From: Tetmemena sp. SeJ-2015
Taxonomy: Eukaryota; Ciliophora; Spirotrichea; Sporadotrichida; Oxytrichidae
Direction: 5' to 3'
NCBI GenBank assembly: GCA_027382625.1
Contig: JAJKFJ010022828.1
Location: 124,001-188,000, forward strand
DNA: 64,000 nucleotides
A model generated the notes under the pieces. It saw only the letters and a list, made by a program, of their open reading frames with translations, was not told the origin of the DNA and made no database searches. The translations under genes and the position numbers were made by a program. Each line of letters opens with the position of its first letter. The stretch's first letter is position 1. Of the stretch, positions 19,110-28,489 are shown in pieces.

Positions 19110-20060
19110 GTGCTGAGCCGGACGGCGGACAACCTTTACTGGATCGCGCGCTACATGGAACGGGCCGACACTTCGGCGCGGCTTCTGGAAGTGGGCAGCC
19201 GGATCTCGCTGATGCCCTCGGCCCACGGCTATCGCAGCGAATGGGACAGCCTCCTGCAGGCCTCGGGCATGGCCGAGGGCTTTGCCCGGAAATATGGCGA
19301 CCCCGTGCAGCGCAATATTGAGAGTTTCCTGTTCTTCGACCATGACAACCCGTCTTCGGTCGCGGCCTGTATCACGGCGGCGCGGGAAAACGGGCGGATC
19401 GTGCGGACGGCGCTGACGGCGCAGGTCTGGGATGCGCTGAATTCGGCCTTTCAGGAACTGCGCGTGCTGGAACGGCGCGAGCGGTCCTCGCTGGAACTGT
19501 CGGAACTGACCGATTGGGTGATGCAGAAGGCGGCCATGGTGCGCGGCGCGATCGACGCCACGCTTTTGCGCAATGACGGCTACAACTTCCTGAACATCGG
19601 CTATTATCTGGAGCGCGCCGACAACACCGCCCGGCTGATGGATGTGAAATATTACGTCCTGCTGCCACGGCTGGATTTCGTCGGCTCGGGGTTGGACAAT
19701 TACCAATGGTCGACGCTGCTGCGGGCGATGTCGTCGCATCGGGCGTTCCACTGGGCCTATGGCGGCGAGATCACGGCGGCGAAGATCGCGCATTTCCTGA
19801 TCCTGAACCCGCAATGCCCGCGGTCGCTGATCACCTGCGTGGCCGGGATCGCCAACCATCTGGGGCGGCTGGCCAAGGCCTATGGCCGCGAGACCGGCGC
19901 GCAGGGGCGGGCGCGGGCGATGCTGGCCGATCTGGAAAGCGAAAGCGTCGAGCGGATCTTTGACGAGGGCCTGCATGAATACCTGTCGCGCTTCATCGGC
20001 GATGCGGCGGGCCTGGGCGGGGCGATCCATGAAGTCTATCTGAGCGGGGAGACACGCTGA
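19110..20060 (+). CDS. Alpha-E domain protein (DUF403)
   Basis: Intact, 316 residues, entirely helical, starting at GTG 19110 just after GGAAGGAGG. Hallmarks are LSRTADNLYWIARYMERADTSARLLE at the N-terminus and a repeat-like second copy FLNIGYYLERADNTARLMDVKYY near residue 168. This family always travels with the circularly permuted ATP-grasp protein, sometimes fused to it, and no activity is established. Its TGA overlaps the ATG of the transglutaminase gene by one base, giving translational coupling. Confidence 0.92.
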   Translation: MLSRTADNLYWIARYMERADTSARLLEVGSRISLMPSAHGYRSEWDSLLQASGMAEGFARKYGDPVQRNIESFLFFDHDNPSSVAACITAARENGRIVRTALTAQVWDALNSAFQELRVLERRERSSLELSELTDWVMQKAAMVRGAIDATLLRNDGYNFLNIGYYLERADNTARLMDVKYYVLLPRLDFVGSGLDNYQWSTLLRAMSSHRAFHWAYGGEITAAKIAHFLILNPQCPRSLITCVAGIANHLGRLAKAYGRETGAQGRARAMLADLESESVERIFDEGLHEYLSRFIGDAAGLGGAIHEVYLSGETR

Positions 20061-20896
20061 TGCGGCTGAGCGTCGATCATGTGACCCGGTATCGCTATGA
20101 CGCGCCGGTGCGTGGCGTGCAGCAAAGCCACCGCCTGACCCCGGCCGATTTCGCCGGACAGAAGGTGACAAGCTGGACGGTCGAAGTCGCGGGCGGGATC
20201 AGGGGCGGCACGTTCCGCGACGGGGCGGGCGACCGGATGCAGGCCTGGTCGGTGCCGGGGCCGGTCGATGAGGTCACCGTCACCGTGCGCGGCACGGTCG
20301 AGACCACCGATACTGCGGGCGTGCTGAAGGGCCTGCGCGAGACGGTGACCCCCGCCTGCTATCTGGTCGAGACCCAGGCGACCGAGATCGAGGGTACGTT
20401 GCGGGCCCTGGCCGAGGCGGTCGAGGCGGATGGCCCGCTGGCGCTGGCGCATAGGCTGGCGGCGGTCGTGTCCGGCGCCGTGGCCTACAGGCCCGGCGTG
20501 ACCCATGCCGCGACCACCGCCGCCGAGGCGCTGGCGCAGGGGCAGGGCGTCTGTCAGGACCATACGCAGGCGCTGATCGCCTGTGCGCGGCAGCGCGGCC
20601 TGCCGGCGCGCTATGTCTCGGGCTATCTGTTCACCGCCAAGGACGGCACCCCGCATGAGGCGGCCCATGCCTGGGCCGAGATCCACATTGCCGGGCTGGG
20701 CTGGGTTGGGTTCGATCCGGCCAATGAATGCTGCCCGGATGAACGCTATATCCGTATCGGCAGCGGTCTGGACGCGCAGGACGCGGCCCCGATCCGGGGC
20801 ATCGCGCGCGGGCAGGCGGCGGCATCGCCCGAAGCCCTGGATGTGACGGTGCGGGTTCTGTCCGAAGCGCAGCAGGGGCAAAACCAGTCGCAATAG
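20060..20896 (+). CDS. Transglutaminase-like cysteine protease family protein
   Basis: Intact 278 residues. The N-terminal beta domain starts MRLSVDHVTRYRYDAPVRGVQQSHRLTP. The catalytic triad is visible: Cys in GQGVCQDHTQALI (near 160), His in HEAAHAWAEI (near 200) and Asp in WVGFDPANE (near 215). The usual GxRxRYVSGY strand is present as GLPARYVSGYLF. No signal peptide is seen, so it is probably cytosolic. It closes the ATP-grasp/alpha-E/transglutaminase unit and may process a peptide or amide made by the ATP-grasp enzyme; that link is inference. Confidence 0.93.
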   Translation: MRLSVDHVTRYRYDAPVRGVQQSHRLTPADFAGQKVTSWTVEVAGGIRGGTFRDGAGDRMQAWSVPGPVDEVTVTVRGTVETTDTAGVLKGLRETVTPACYLVETQATEIEGTLRALAEAVEADGPLALAHRLAAVVSGAVAYRPGVTHAATTAAEALAQGQGVCQDHTQALIACARQRGLPARYVSGYLFTAKDGTPHEAAHAWAEIHIAGLGWVGFDPANECCPDERYIRIGSGLDAQDAAPIRGIARGQAAASPEALDVTVRVLSEAQQGQNQSQ

Positions 20897-20965
20897 GGGA
20901 TGCCTGCCTTGCCGTCCTTGCGGGCGGCGGGCAAGGTTCGGCCGCGCCCGGCAGGAGGAACGGCT

Positions 20966-22100
20966 TTGGCGGATCTTCCCTCGCGGCTTCTGGTCACTGG
21001 CGCCCGCGCGCCCGTCGCGGCGCATCTGGTGCGGCTCGTGGGTGAAAGCGGGCACCATGTCGAGACCGCTGACAGCATCGCCCCGAGCCTGGCGGGGGCC
21101 AGCCGCTATTCAGCGGCCTTTCACCTGGTCCCCTCGCCGCGTTTCTGCGCCCGAGGCTTTGGCTGCGCAGCTAGAGGCGATCTGCCGCGCGGGTGGGCTG
21201 GGGATGATCCTGCCGACCTGCGAAGAGGTCTTTTCATCTGGCCGCGCTGCGCGAGCGGGCCTCTTGCGTGCCGGGGCTTGCGCCGCCGCTGGCCGCGCTT
21301 GTCTTGCCGTGCATGACAAGGCAGTTCGCCGAGCTGCTGGCGCGGCTGGCTGCCGCATCCGGTGACGCGGCGGCTGGAGGGGGCGGGCGATCTGGCGGGC
21401 TGGACCCGCGTTCACTGGTGCTGAAACCCTGCTTCTCGCGCTTGGCGAAGCGGTGCGGTGCGGCCCGCGCGGATCGACATCGCGCCCACGCCCGCGCAGC
21501 CCTGGGTGGCGCAGGATTTCGTGGCGGGGATGAGATTTCCGTCGTCGCGCTGGCGCGGGCCGGGCGGTGACGGCGCTTTGCGCCTATCGCGCCGGATGGC
21601 GGACCGGCGGCACGGGCCGGGCTCTGCTGCGAGGCGGTCGATGCCGGAGGGGTGCGTGCCCTGCCGAAGGCGTGGCGGGCGCGCTGGGCTGGGAGGGCTT
21701 TCTGTCCTTTGACACGATTTCCCCCGCGCCGACGGGGTGCATGTCGCGATCGAATGCAATCCGCGCCCGGTGACGGGGCTGCATTTCTTTCGCGATCCGT
21801 GGCCTTCCCGGGGGGCGCTGGCGGGGCGAGGGCTGTCTGGCCGCAGATGCGACCGGCCCGCAGGCGATGAAGCTGGCGCTTTGGGCCTATGGTCTCGGGC
21901 GCGCAATCCCCTGCGCCTGTGGCGCGATTCGCGGCGGGCGACGGGCTTTCTGGACTGGCCCGGCGATCCGGGGCCGGGCCGGGCGCAGCTCGCCGTCTTC
22001 GCGGCCTTCGCCCGCCGTGCGCTGCGCCAGCGGGCGTCCGCTGACCCGGGCCACGGTCGAGGATATCGCCTGGATGGCTAGGGTCTTTCCCTGCGCCTGA
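20966..22100 (+). pseudogene. ATP-grasp domain protein, heavily frameshifted
   Basis: A TTG start at 20966 follows AGGAGG and gives LADLPSRLLVTGARAPVAAHLVRLVGESGHHVETADSI, a Rossmann-like pre-ATP-grasp domain. Further blocks lie in shifting frames: LGMILPTCEEVF, FAELLARLAAASG, LVLKPCFSR, PAQPWVAQDFVAG, GWEGFLSFD, VHVAIECNPRPVTGLHFF (the metal-binding ECNPR of ATP-grasp), KLALWAYGLGRAIP and TRATVEDIAWMA, ending TGA 22100. About 375 residues restored. It looks like a carboxylate-amine ligase acting on an unknown substrate. It converges on the KAS III operon and may belong with it. Confidence 0.7.
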
Positions 22101-22135
22101 CCCCGAGGGTAATTTCGGACGAAAATGGCGGCCGG

Positions 22136-23210
22136 TCAAAGCCGCATCCGCCGCATGAGCGGCACTGCGGCTGTGGTCAGCAACAGGCGCAGGCCCGGTC
22201 AGGCGGCGCGTTGCCTGCGGGCAGATGTCGGCGAAGACGGCGGTATATTCGATGGCGGCGTGGCGCCGCGCAGCCGCTTGAACCGCGCCGCCCCGGCCGA
22301 GCGTTCATGAGAAGGCCGCCGTCGCGGCGGCAAGATGGCGCGCATCACGGCAAGGCGATAAAGGCCTTCGCGCTGCGGACGCGACAGGTCATAGCCCAGG
22401 ATCGGCTGGGTCAGAGTGGCGCCGTTGCGGAAAAGGCCCGAGACGGCGACCAGATCACCCTGCGGCCCGCGCCAGCCAGCCAGGTCGATTAGCCCCGCCT
22501 GCGCGGCGCCTTGCAGGAAGGCGGCAGTATAGGCCGGGTTCAGCGCCGGATATTTCCGGCGGTAAAGCTGGTCATAAAGATCTGCGGCGCGGGCGAAATC
22601 TGCGTCTGTGAAGGCCGTGGCAGGGATCAGGGGAAAGGGGCAGCGGTCTGTCAGCCTTCCGTCGGAAATGAGGTCCCGCCAGCGGGCGGCCTCGGCCCGG
22701 GGCGGGTCGATCCGCCAGACCTGCCGCGCGGGCAGAAGCACCCAGCCAAGGACTTGAGTGCGGCGAGCGAGCGGCATCGTCCGCCTCGTTCAGCGACCGG
22801 ATCACAAGGGCATGTCGCGGGTGGCGGGGCGAAAGCGGTCGGCCAGCGCGGCGGCCGTGGCGGTCGACAGCGGCGACAGGGCAGGTGAAAAGAGCCAGTT
22901 GTTGACCTGCACCTGCCGTCAAGGCCGGTCGCCCGTACCAGCGGCCCGCGCATGGATCAGCCCCCGCATCGCGGCGCGCAGCGCGGGATGGCGGCGCGAG
23001 GTTCGGGTCTCGGCCAGGGCATAGTCGAGATAGGCAGTGACGCCATCGACCAGATAGCAGGTCGGGCCGCCATCGCTGATCGTGAGGCCAGAGCCTGCCG
23101 CCGATCTCGTCCACCGCGAAAGCGGCCCGCATGTTCCGCGCGACCCCTTCGGTCCGGCCCTGCGCCAGTTCGGCAAGGGCGGCCAGGCGGGAGGCCTCGT
23201 TCCAGTTCAT
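22136..23210 (-). pseudogene. FemAB/GNAT-like acyltransferase, frameshifted
   Basis: ATG 23210 (overlapping the ligase-like gene stop) gives MNWNEASRLAALAELAQGRTEGVARNMRAAF. Then, across frames, SDGGPTCYLVDGVTAYLDYALAE, QVNNWLFS, MPLVIRSLNEADDAARLAALKSL, GWVLLPARQVWRID, DADFARAADLYDQLYRRKYPALNPAYTAAFLQGAAQAGLIDLAGWRG, and a C-terminal SAGAARFKRLRG ... IEYTAVFAD motif, ending MRRMRL at TGA 22136. The last motif is typical of FemAB-related GNAT-fold proteins that read a loaded acyl or aminoacyl donor. About 358 residues. Sequence assignment to that fold is from memory and moderate. Confidence 0.6.
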
Positions 23211-24426
23211 GCTTTCCAGACCCGTTCCACCCGGCGCAGCTTGCGCGTGGTGTCGAGGGCAGGGGCTGGTCGTCAGCAAGACCTTGTGTCGGGGTCAAAG
23301 CGGTGCAGCAACGCCGTGACGGGCCGTCAGCGCGTCTTGCGCGCCGGGCTGGCCGGGCGGCAGGGTCAGGGTGACAGTCCGGCGTCGGTCTGGATCAGGC
23401 GGAAATCGGTGATGCCGGGATGGGCCATCAGCACGGCATTGCGCAGGATGTCGGGGGTGACCGGCTGACCGCGCAGATGGAAGATGTCATCGGCGCGGCC
23501 CGCCACTTCGGCGACGGCCTGGAAGGGCAGGCCGCAGGAACAGGTGCCAAGGCGCAAGAGATCGTTCATCGCGTAGCGCGCCATGATCTGGGTCTGGCGG
23601 CGGAATGCGGTGATGCGTGGGGTAACGAGATCGCCCATCGGCGCGAACTCGAAATGCAGCGAATCCTCGCAAAGATGCAGCGTGCCATGGGGGCAGGACA
23701 CGGCCAGCAGCCCCTCGGTCGCCATGTAGATCTGGCGCAGCGGCGCGCCGAAACGGGCCTCGATCGGGGCGCGGTCATTGGGGTCCAGCGTCTCGGCGGC
23801 GGAAAAGACACGCGCCGGGGAGAGGCGGAAATCCGCTTCGGCCAGATGGCGCAGGATCTTGGGCGGGGCGACCAGGACGGTGGGGGAAAAGGCCTCGATC
23901 CGCGCGCGCCAGGCGGCGGGGCCTTCGGTCAGGTCGAAATGCTGAAGGCGCAGCCAGCGGCCCCGCGCCGCGCCATAGATCCCCGCCGATTGCGGCAGGA
24001 TCAGCGCGACACGTTGGGGGCGGGCGATATGTTGGGCAGGGCGTGGGCCAGGATCGCGCCCAGCCAGCGGTGGCTTTCGGCCCTTGTGGCAAGGTAAAGG
24101 CCGCGATTCCGGGAAGTGCCGGTCGAGGCCCCGGCGATCAGGTCGCCCTGCATCAAGCCTGCGGCGATGATGGCGCGGGCGTCTTCGGCGGAAATGCCGC
24201 GCGTGTTGAAGGCGGCGAAATCGGCCATCAGCGCGGATTTGTCGGTCAGGGGCAGGGCGGCAAGCGGCTGGCCCGCAAAGCCTTGGTAGAAGGGCGCGCG
24301 CGGCAGGTCGCGGGTGAGCCAGCGCTCCAGCGCGCGCGCCTGCCAGTGCAGAAGCTGCGTCCGCGACAGGCGCGCCAGGCGGCGGGTCAGAAGGAAGCTG
24401 GGCAGGGCTTCGGTCAGGATCAGCAT
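23207..24426 (-). CDS. F390-synthetase-related adenylate-forming ligase, frameshifted
   Basis: Starts at ATG 24426 overlapping the MBL gene. The N-terminus MLILTEALPSFLLTRRLARLSRTQLLHWQ and LPLTDKSALMADFAAFNTRG are typical of PaaK/F390-type ligases. The phosphate loop is AGASTGTSRNRGLYLA. In another frame follow ILPQSAGIYGAARGRWLRLQHFDL, SPTVLVAPPKILRHLAEADF, and IYMATEGLLAVSCPHGTLHLCEDSLHFEF, with RYAMNDLLRLG and CSCGLPFQAVAEVAGRADDIFHLRG at the C-terminus. It should activate a carboxylic acid as adenylate or CoA ester. Breaks fall near 24000 and 23330; stop at 23207 restores LRRVERVWKA. Acid unknown. Confidence 0.75.
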
Positions 24427-24870
24427 GGCGCTTGCCCCGATTCGTCCCAGGGCGTCACGCCGGGGGCGTGGCAATAGACGACCGGCGCGCCCGTCGCGGC
24501 ATGGGCGTGCACGGCGGCCAGGCCGGCGGAACCCGGCGCGGCGCGACAAAAGCGGCACGGAAAGCGGCGTGGCATCGGGCAGCCAATGGCTGTCGGCGGC
24601 ATAGAGAAGCCCGGTCGCGGGCCAGAACAGCCCGTGATGGCCAAGGGCATGGCCCGGCAGCGGAATGGCCAGCAGGCTGCCATCGCCGAACAGGTCCAGC
24701 CGTGCCTTGATGTCGGCAGCGGTGCGCAGGCGCGCGTGCTCGAAGCCCGTCAGGAACCGCTCGTCAGTCGCGGCAGGAATTCCTTTCGAAATGGCATGCG
24801 CAGCGCGCAGCCGACAGCCCAGCAGCTCGGGCAAGGGGCCGCGGAGAGGCCAGAGTCCTGCCTTTGAAGC
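24420..24870 (-). pseudogene. MBL-fold metallo-hydrolase, N-terminus replaced
   Basis: Only the C-terminal half is present: LLGCRLRAAHAISKGIPAATDERFLTGFEHARLRTAADIKARLDLFGDGSLLAIPLPGHALGHHGLFW (the GHxLGH metal histidine), LLYAADSHWLP (bridging Asp), then in another frame HAHAATGAPVVYCHAPGVTPWDES, ending at TGA 24420. The N-terminal HxHxDH site expected upstream of 24870 is absent, because foreign sequence begins there. In operon with the F390-like ligase, whose ATG it overlaps. It probably hydrolysed a thioester or lactone made by neighbouring enzymes; inference. Confidence 0.7.
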
Positions 24871-24915
24871 GGTGCAGGCTTGCGCCGATATGGTGGCATG
24901 GAAATGGCGTCAAAA

Positions 24916-25155
24916 GGATCAGAAGGGCAGCCCGGACGGGGTCAGGCCGGCAGGCACGGCCACGGCGGCGTAGTCCAGCAGGTTCATGAAGTTGGTGTAG
25001 GTGCCCAGGCGGCTGTTGAGCAGCAGCGGCTCGGCCTGCAGCTCGGCGATCCGGTAGTGCCTGGGCGCGGTGGGGGTGAGCACGGCATCGACCCCGGCCA
25101 GCGCGGCATCCGCCGCCTGCTTCAGGGCCTGCAGGCGATAGAAGGCATCGAAGGT
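24916..25155 (-). other. Allophanate hydrolase fragment (foreign insert)
   Basis: Reads YRLQALKQAADAALAGVDAVLTPTAPRHYRIAEL, then LNSRLGTYTNFMNLLDYAAVAVPAGLTPSGLPF, the conserved end of the amidase domain of allophanate hydrolases (AtzF type). It has no start of its own. It is fused in frame to the SURF1 fragment at about 25155, inside GTFDAFYRLQ, giving one hybrid frame from 25425 to 24919. Neither partner fits the surrounding operon. A chimeric assembly join is the simplest reading. Confidence 0.6.
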
Positions 25156-25401
25156 GCCCACCGCGTCGATGTCCTCGCCCTTGGCAGCCAGCGCTTCGAT
25201 ATCGGCCAGTCCAGCCGGCGGCGCGACACGGCGCTCCGCCATGTCGGCGAGCAGCGTCTCCTTCCAATGCAGGCGCTGAAGCTGCCAGGTGCCGAGCGAC
25301 AGGAGAATGCCCAGCGCGACGAGGAAGGCGATGCCGGCGAGGATCGCCTTGCCCTTGCCTCCGCTTTTGCGCGCGAGATGGCTTGCCGGCACCTCAGCCA
25401 C
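25156..25401 (-). other. SURF1 N-terminal fragment (foreign insert)
   Basis: GTG 25401 starts VAEVPASHLARKSGGKGKAILAGIAFLVALGILLSLGTWQLQRLHWKETLLADMAERR, the signature N-terminus of SURF1, an inner-membrane assembly factor of cytochrome oxidase (TM helix, then GTWQxxRxxWK). Only about 80 residues are present before the sequence switches to allophanate hydrolase. Its start overlaps the end of a DUF983 gene, the order found in rhizobial cox operons, so the fragment comes from a different genome or locus than its surroundings. Confidence 0.65.
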
Positions 25402-25600
25402 GGTCGATCTCGCCCGGCCGCGCATTGTTGCGGTATTGCAGGGTGATCAGCAGGCCCTTGAGGATGCGCGTCAGCCAGAGGCCGAGGCCGATGGCGAGCG
25501 GGATCCACAGGATGAAGTGCAGCCAGAGCGGCAGGGCATAGTTCACCTCCGCCCACAGCGCCACGCCGACGACGAGGATCGCAGTTAATGACGGCACATT
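25394..25600 (-). other. DUF983 protein C-terminal fragment (foreign insert)
   Basis: Reads TAILVVGVALWAEVNYALPLWLHFILWIPLAIGLGLWLTRILKGLLITLQYRNNARPGEIDRG to TGA 25394: two membrane helices and a basic tail typical of DUF983 proteins that precede SURF1 in alphaproteobacterial cytochrome-oxidase operons. The zinc-ribbon N-terminal half (CPxC pairs) is missing; the sequence upstream of about 25600 instead belongs to the epimerase of the local operon. This marks the right-hand edge of the foreign piece. Confidence 0.6.
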
Positions 25601-26065
25601 CTGGAAGCGACAGACCAAGCCGCTCGGCCTGCCGCTTGTGGCGCATAGGCGTTACGGCGGGAGCGGAGCTCCTTCGCGTCGCATTCAGGTTCGATCGGCG
25701 AAAGCGAAAATAGACGTCGAGGAGACAAGGACAAACGGTGGTCAAAGCCGTGGGAAGAGTCTCGATCACCTGTTGCGTGCCGTGTCACATTGGCGGCGTG
25801 AACCGCCGGCCGAAAAAGGAGGAGTAGCGCCGGGCGCAATGGATACCGCGTCGACATCGCGCGCCGCAGTGGGCAGGGATCGTGCAGTCATGGGCCAGCA
25901 GCGCAAACGCGCCCGCTGCGTCCGGTCGATCGCGCGGGCTCGCGCCAAGCCCAGGGCCGAGAATGCCAGCCTCGTTCGATGCGCTTCACCTCGAAACCCG
26001 CGCGGCCCGTCATCTCGGCCAGCGCGACGCCGGTCGCCTGGGGCAGCCCCATCATCGTCGCCGCC
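25601..26065 (-). pseudogene. NAD-dependent epimerase/SDR, N-terminal part, truncated
   Basis: Scattered through three frames are pieces of an extended SDR in the right order: ATGVALAEMTGRAGFEV (Rossmann beta-alpha-beta with the GxxG turn), ARDVDAV then IHCA, VHAANVTGT, VIETL, YFRF, SSAPAVTP and KRQAERLG (around the catalytic YxxxK). The C-terminal half is gone: at about 25600 the sequence becomes the DUF983 fragment. Its place directly after the KAS III gene suggests reduction of a 3-ketoacyl product. Identification rests on short blocks and is moderate. Confidence 0.5.
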
Positions 26066-26999
26066 GTGCCCGCAAGCAGGACTGGCGTCCGGGCCCCAGG
26101 AGGCCGCGCTTCCTGCCGATGGGCCAGCAGTCGGGATCGAGGGCGGCGACTTGATTGGACCGTATGTCGCGGAATGTCATTCATCCCCCGACCGGGCACC
26201 TCCAGCCCCGGCCATTCCGCGGACAGCGCCGGGGGTGCCTGATGGGGGTGATCAGGGTCGATTCCCGGCCATGGCCAGCCCGCTCGTCCAACAGGTCTGG
26301 CAGAAGCCGGAAATGCGGCCGTCAGCGTGAACAGCGCCTGGCGGCCTCCGATATGGAACCAGGCGACCGGCGGGCGCGAAGGCCTCGGGTTCGCCGGCGC
26401 AGGTCGATGCGCCGTGCCGCGCCGAACGGCAGCCCAGCCTCTACCCGAGGGTTAGCTGCGGCAACCGCAGGGCGACGAGTGCGCCCTCGGCGCGGGGCCA
26501 AGCACCACCGCCGCCGCGCGCGTCGCCGAATATGGGCCGCAACGAAGGGGTCGCCCGCGAAATCCAGTGCGCGCGAGGCGATTTCGCACGAGAAGACCAG
26601 CGCATGGCGGGCGCGTCCCAGGGCGATCTGGGTTGCGGCATGATCAAGCGCGGGCAAGAAGGACAGGCAGGTGGCGTTCAGGTCATAGGCCGACTGGCTG
26701 CCGTCGGCGATGCCCACGCCCCTTACAAAGGAGCCTGCAACGTGAACGCCGCGACGTAGGGCACGGCATTGGCACCAGCACAAGTGTCGATTTGCGGCCG
26801 GCGCGACCCCGGCGCAGTCCAGCGCCTGCCGCCGGGCGTGCGAACCGCAAGTGTCGGATCTGCTTTTCGGCCTGTCACAGTGGAACCGGGCGCGATGCCG
26901 GGCGCCGGGCTCTCCCGCCTCTCGGCAGGCCGCAACGGCGTCATCTCGACGAGGGAGTACGGCGCGCGCGGGCAGGGCATGGCTGCCGCAGAGATGCAT
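26066..26999 (-). pseudogene. 3-oxoacyl-ACP synthase III family protein, frameshifted
   Basis: ATG 26999 after GGAGGGGAAGAA opens MHLCGSHALPARAV, followed (other frames) by RFHCDR, DCAGVAPA and QIDT. The clear block AYDLNATCLSFLPALDHAATQIALGRARHALVFSCEIASRALDFAGDP carries the catalytic Cys (NATCLSFL); FGDGA follows in another frame, and KRGLLGPG-TPVLLAGTAA marks the C-terminus. The active-site His and Asn blocks are damaged. Length of about 310 residues fits KAS III. Such enzymes join an acyl-CoA or acyl-ACP to a malonyl unit. It is the first gene of the minus-strand operon with the epimerase, MBL and F390-like genes. Confidence 0.65.
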
Positions 27000-27335
27000 T
27001 TCTTCCCCTCCGACCGGGGGTCATAAAGCTAGTCTTCGCCAAAAGCGCCGCAAGGCGGCAGGGGCGCAAGGTCGGGTTCTGCCCACCTTCCGGGCAGCAG
27101 CGCCCGGCCATGGTCACGAGGGTGCGAGCGGCGCTGGCACCGGCTTTCCCGCGCGGGCGGCTTCTGCCTATCATGGGAAGACATGTGCCGGACGTGGCGG
27201 GGTCCTCTCGACTTTTCCTCGACGGAGTTTCGCCGTTGCGACGTATCATGGCGGTGGGTTCAGCACGGGCCTGGCCTCGCCACCCCATCTCTGGCACAGG
27301 CCGTGCCCCATACGCCAGGAAGGACCGACCACCGC
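27000..27335. other. Divergent intergenic region
   Basis: 336 bases between the divergently transcribed KAS III gene and RND adaptor gene. No coding frame on either strand has a start with a ribosome site. It must hold promoters for both directions. TTGCGACG ... TATCAT near 27234-27248 is a weak promoter-like pair but too closely spaced to call. I see no repeat or clear operator. Confidence 0.5.
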
Positions 27336-28489
27336 ATGAGGACCCTTTCGCAGCTCGCCCTTGTCCTTGTGTTGGGGGCCGTGGCGGTGCCTCTGGCGGC
27401 CCGTTTCGTGCCGGGGACGCATCCCTGGGGGACGGGGTGGGGTTTGCTGGTCCCCTTGCAGCAAGCGGGGTTTCGTGGTCCCCCTGCGGAAGCGGCGGGG
27501 CGGAGAGGGCAGCGGCCCAGGGGGGGGCGGGCCCCCCCCCCCCCCCCAAATTTGGTCGTGGGGGCCCCCTCCGCCCCATAAAGGTTTGCGGATTTTTCAG
27601 GGCCCTTTCGGTTGGGGGGGGAGGGGTTGTTCGTTTTCCCCAAGGGCGGGAGGGGTGATTCCCTTGGTTGCCGCCCCGGGGGAAGGCGGAAAGGGGGGTT
27701 GACCTTTTTCCCCGAGCTGGATGCCGAAAAAGGCCGGGTGGCGGTAACGGGCGGAAGCGGGTTTTTGAGGATGCGCAGGCAAACGCTGCCCGGGCGGGAC
27801 CGGCTGGGGGGGGTAGGGGGCCACAAACCGATTGAAAGGCAAGAGGGGGAAATGGCGGGGCCCGCACGGGGGGAAATGGCGTTGGCGACGGCCAAAGCGC
27901 GATTTGGCCGATCACCGGTGGTTGGCCCATCGCGGGCTTCGGGGGCCCTGATCAAGTGCAGGTGGGGCGACCGGGTGACTTGTCGACCTGGTCCCCGCAA
28001 ATGAGGAAAATCAAGGGCCTGATCGTGGGATTTCCGGGTGCCCGAGCGGGTGGCGACGCTGGTGAAGCCGGGCGATGCCCTGACCGCCGCGCCGGTCTCG
28101 ACCCCCGGAAAGGTGCTGGAGGGGAGGACACCGCGGTGACAACCGCGTCGATGAAAACCCGCCGCCCGGCCCTGCAGGCGCAGATCGGCAATGACGGCGA
28201 CAAGCTGCGTGCGGGCATGGCTTTCCGCATCGCGCTGGAATTCACCGGGGCCGACTATCCGGCGGTCGATCCCCTGGCGATCCAATGGGGCTCCGAGGGG
28301 GCCTATGTCTGGATCGTGCGCGAAGGAAAGGCGGCGCGCCTGCCAATCCGCATATTGCAGCGCAATGCACAGACCGTGTTGGTCGAGGCCGCGTTGCAGC
28401 CGGGCGATCTGGTGGTGACGGAAGGCGTCCAGACGTTGCGTCCGGGCGCCGTCGTGACGCTGGCCGAAGCCGAGAGGGCAGGGGGATGA
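27336..28489 (+). pseudogene. RND efflux periplasmic adaptor (MFP), heavily frameshifted
   Basis: ATG 27336 after AGGAAGG gives MRTLSQLALVLVLGAVAVPLAARF, a signal/anchor helix. The middle (27500-28100) is ruined by long G and C runs. From 28130 the frame is clean: ALQAQIGNDGDKLRAGMAFRIALEF, then QWGSEGAYVWIVREGKAARLPIRILQRN and LQPGDLVVTEGVQTLRPGAVVTLAE, the beta-barrel and membrane-proximal domains of HlyD/AcrA-type adaptors. The overall span (about 384 codons) is right for the family. It ends ATGA-overlapping the permease start. It bridges inner-membrane pump and outer-membrane channel. Confidence 0.8.

Noticed and set aside
24880..25610. Genomic island or transposon insertion
   Set aside because: The foreign fragments are internally truncated and fused, with no integrase, repeats or target duplication at the borders; a sequence chimera explains them better.
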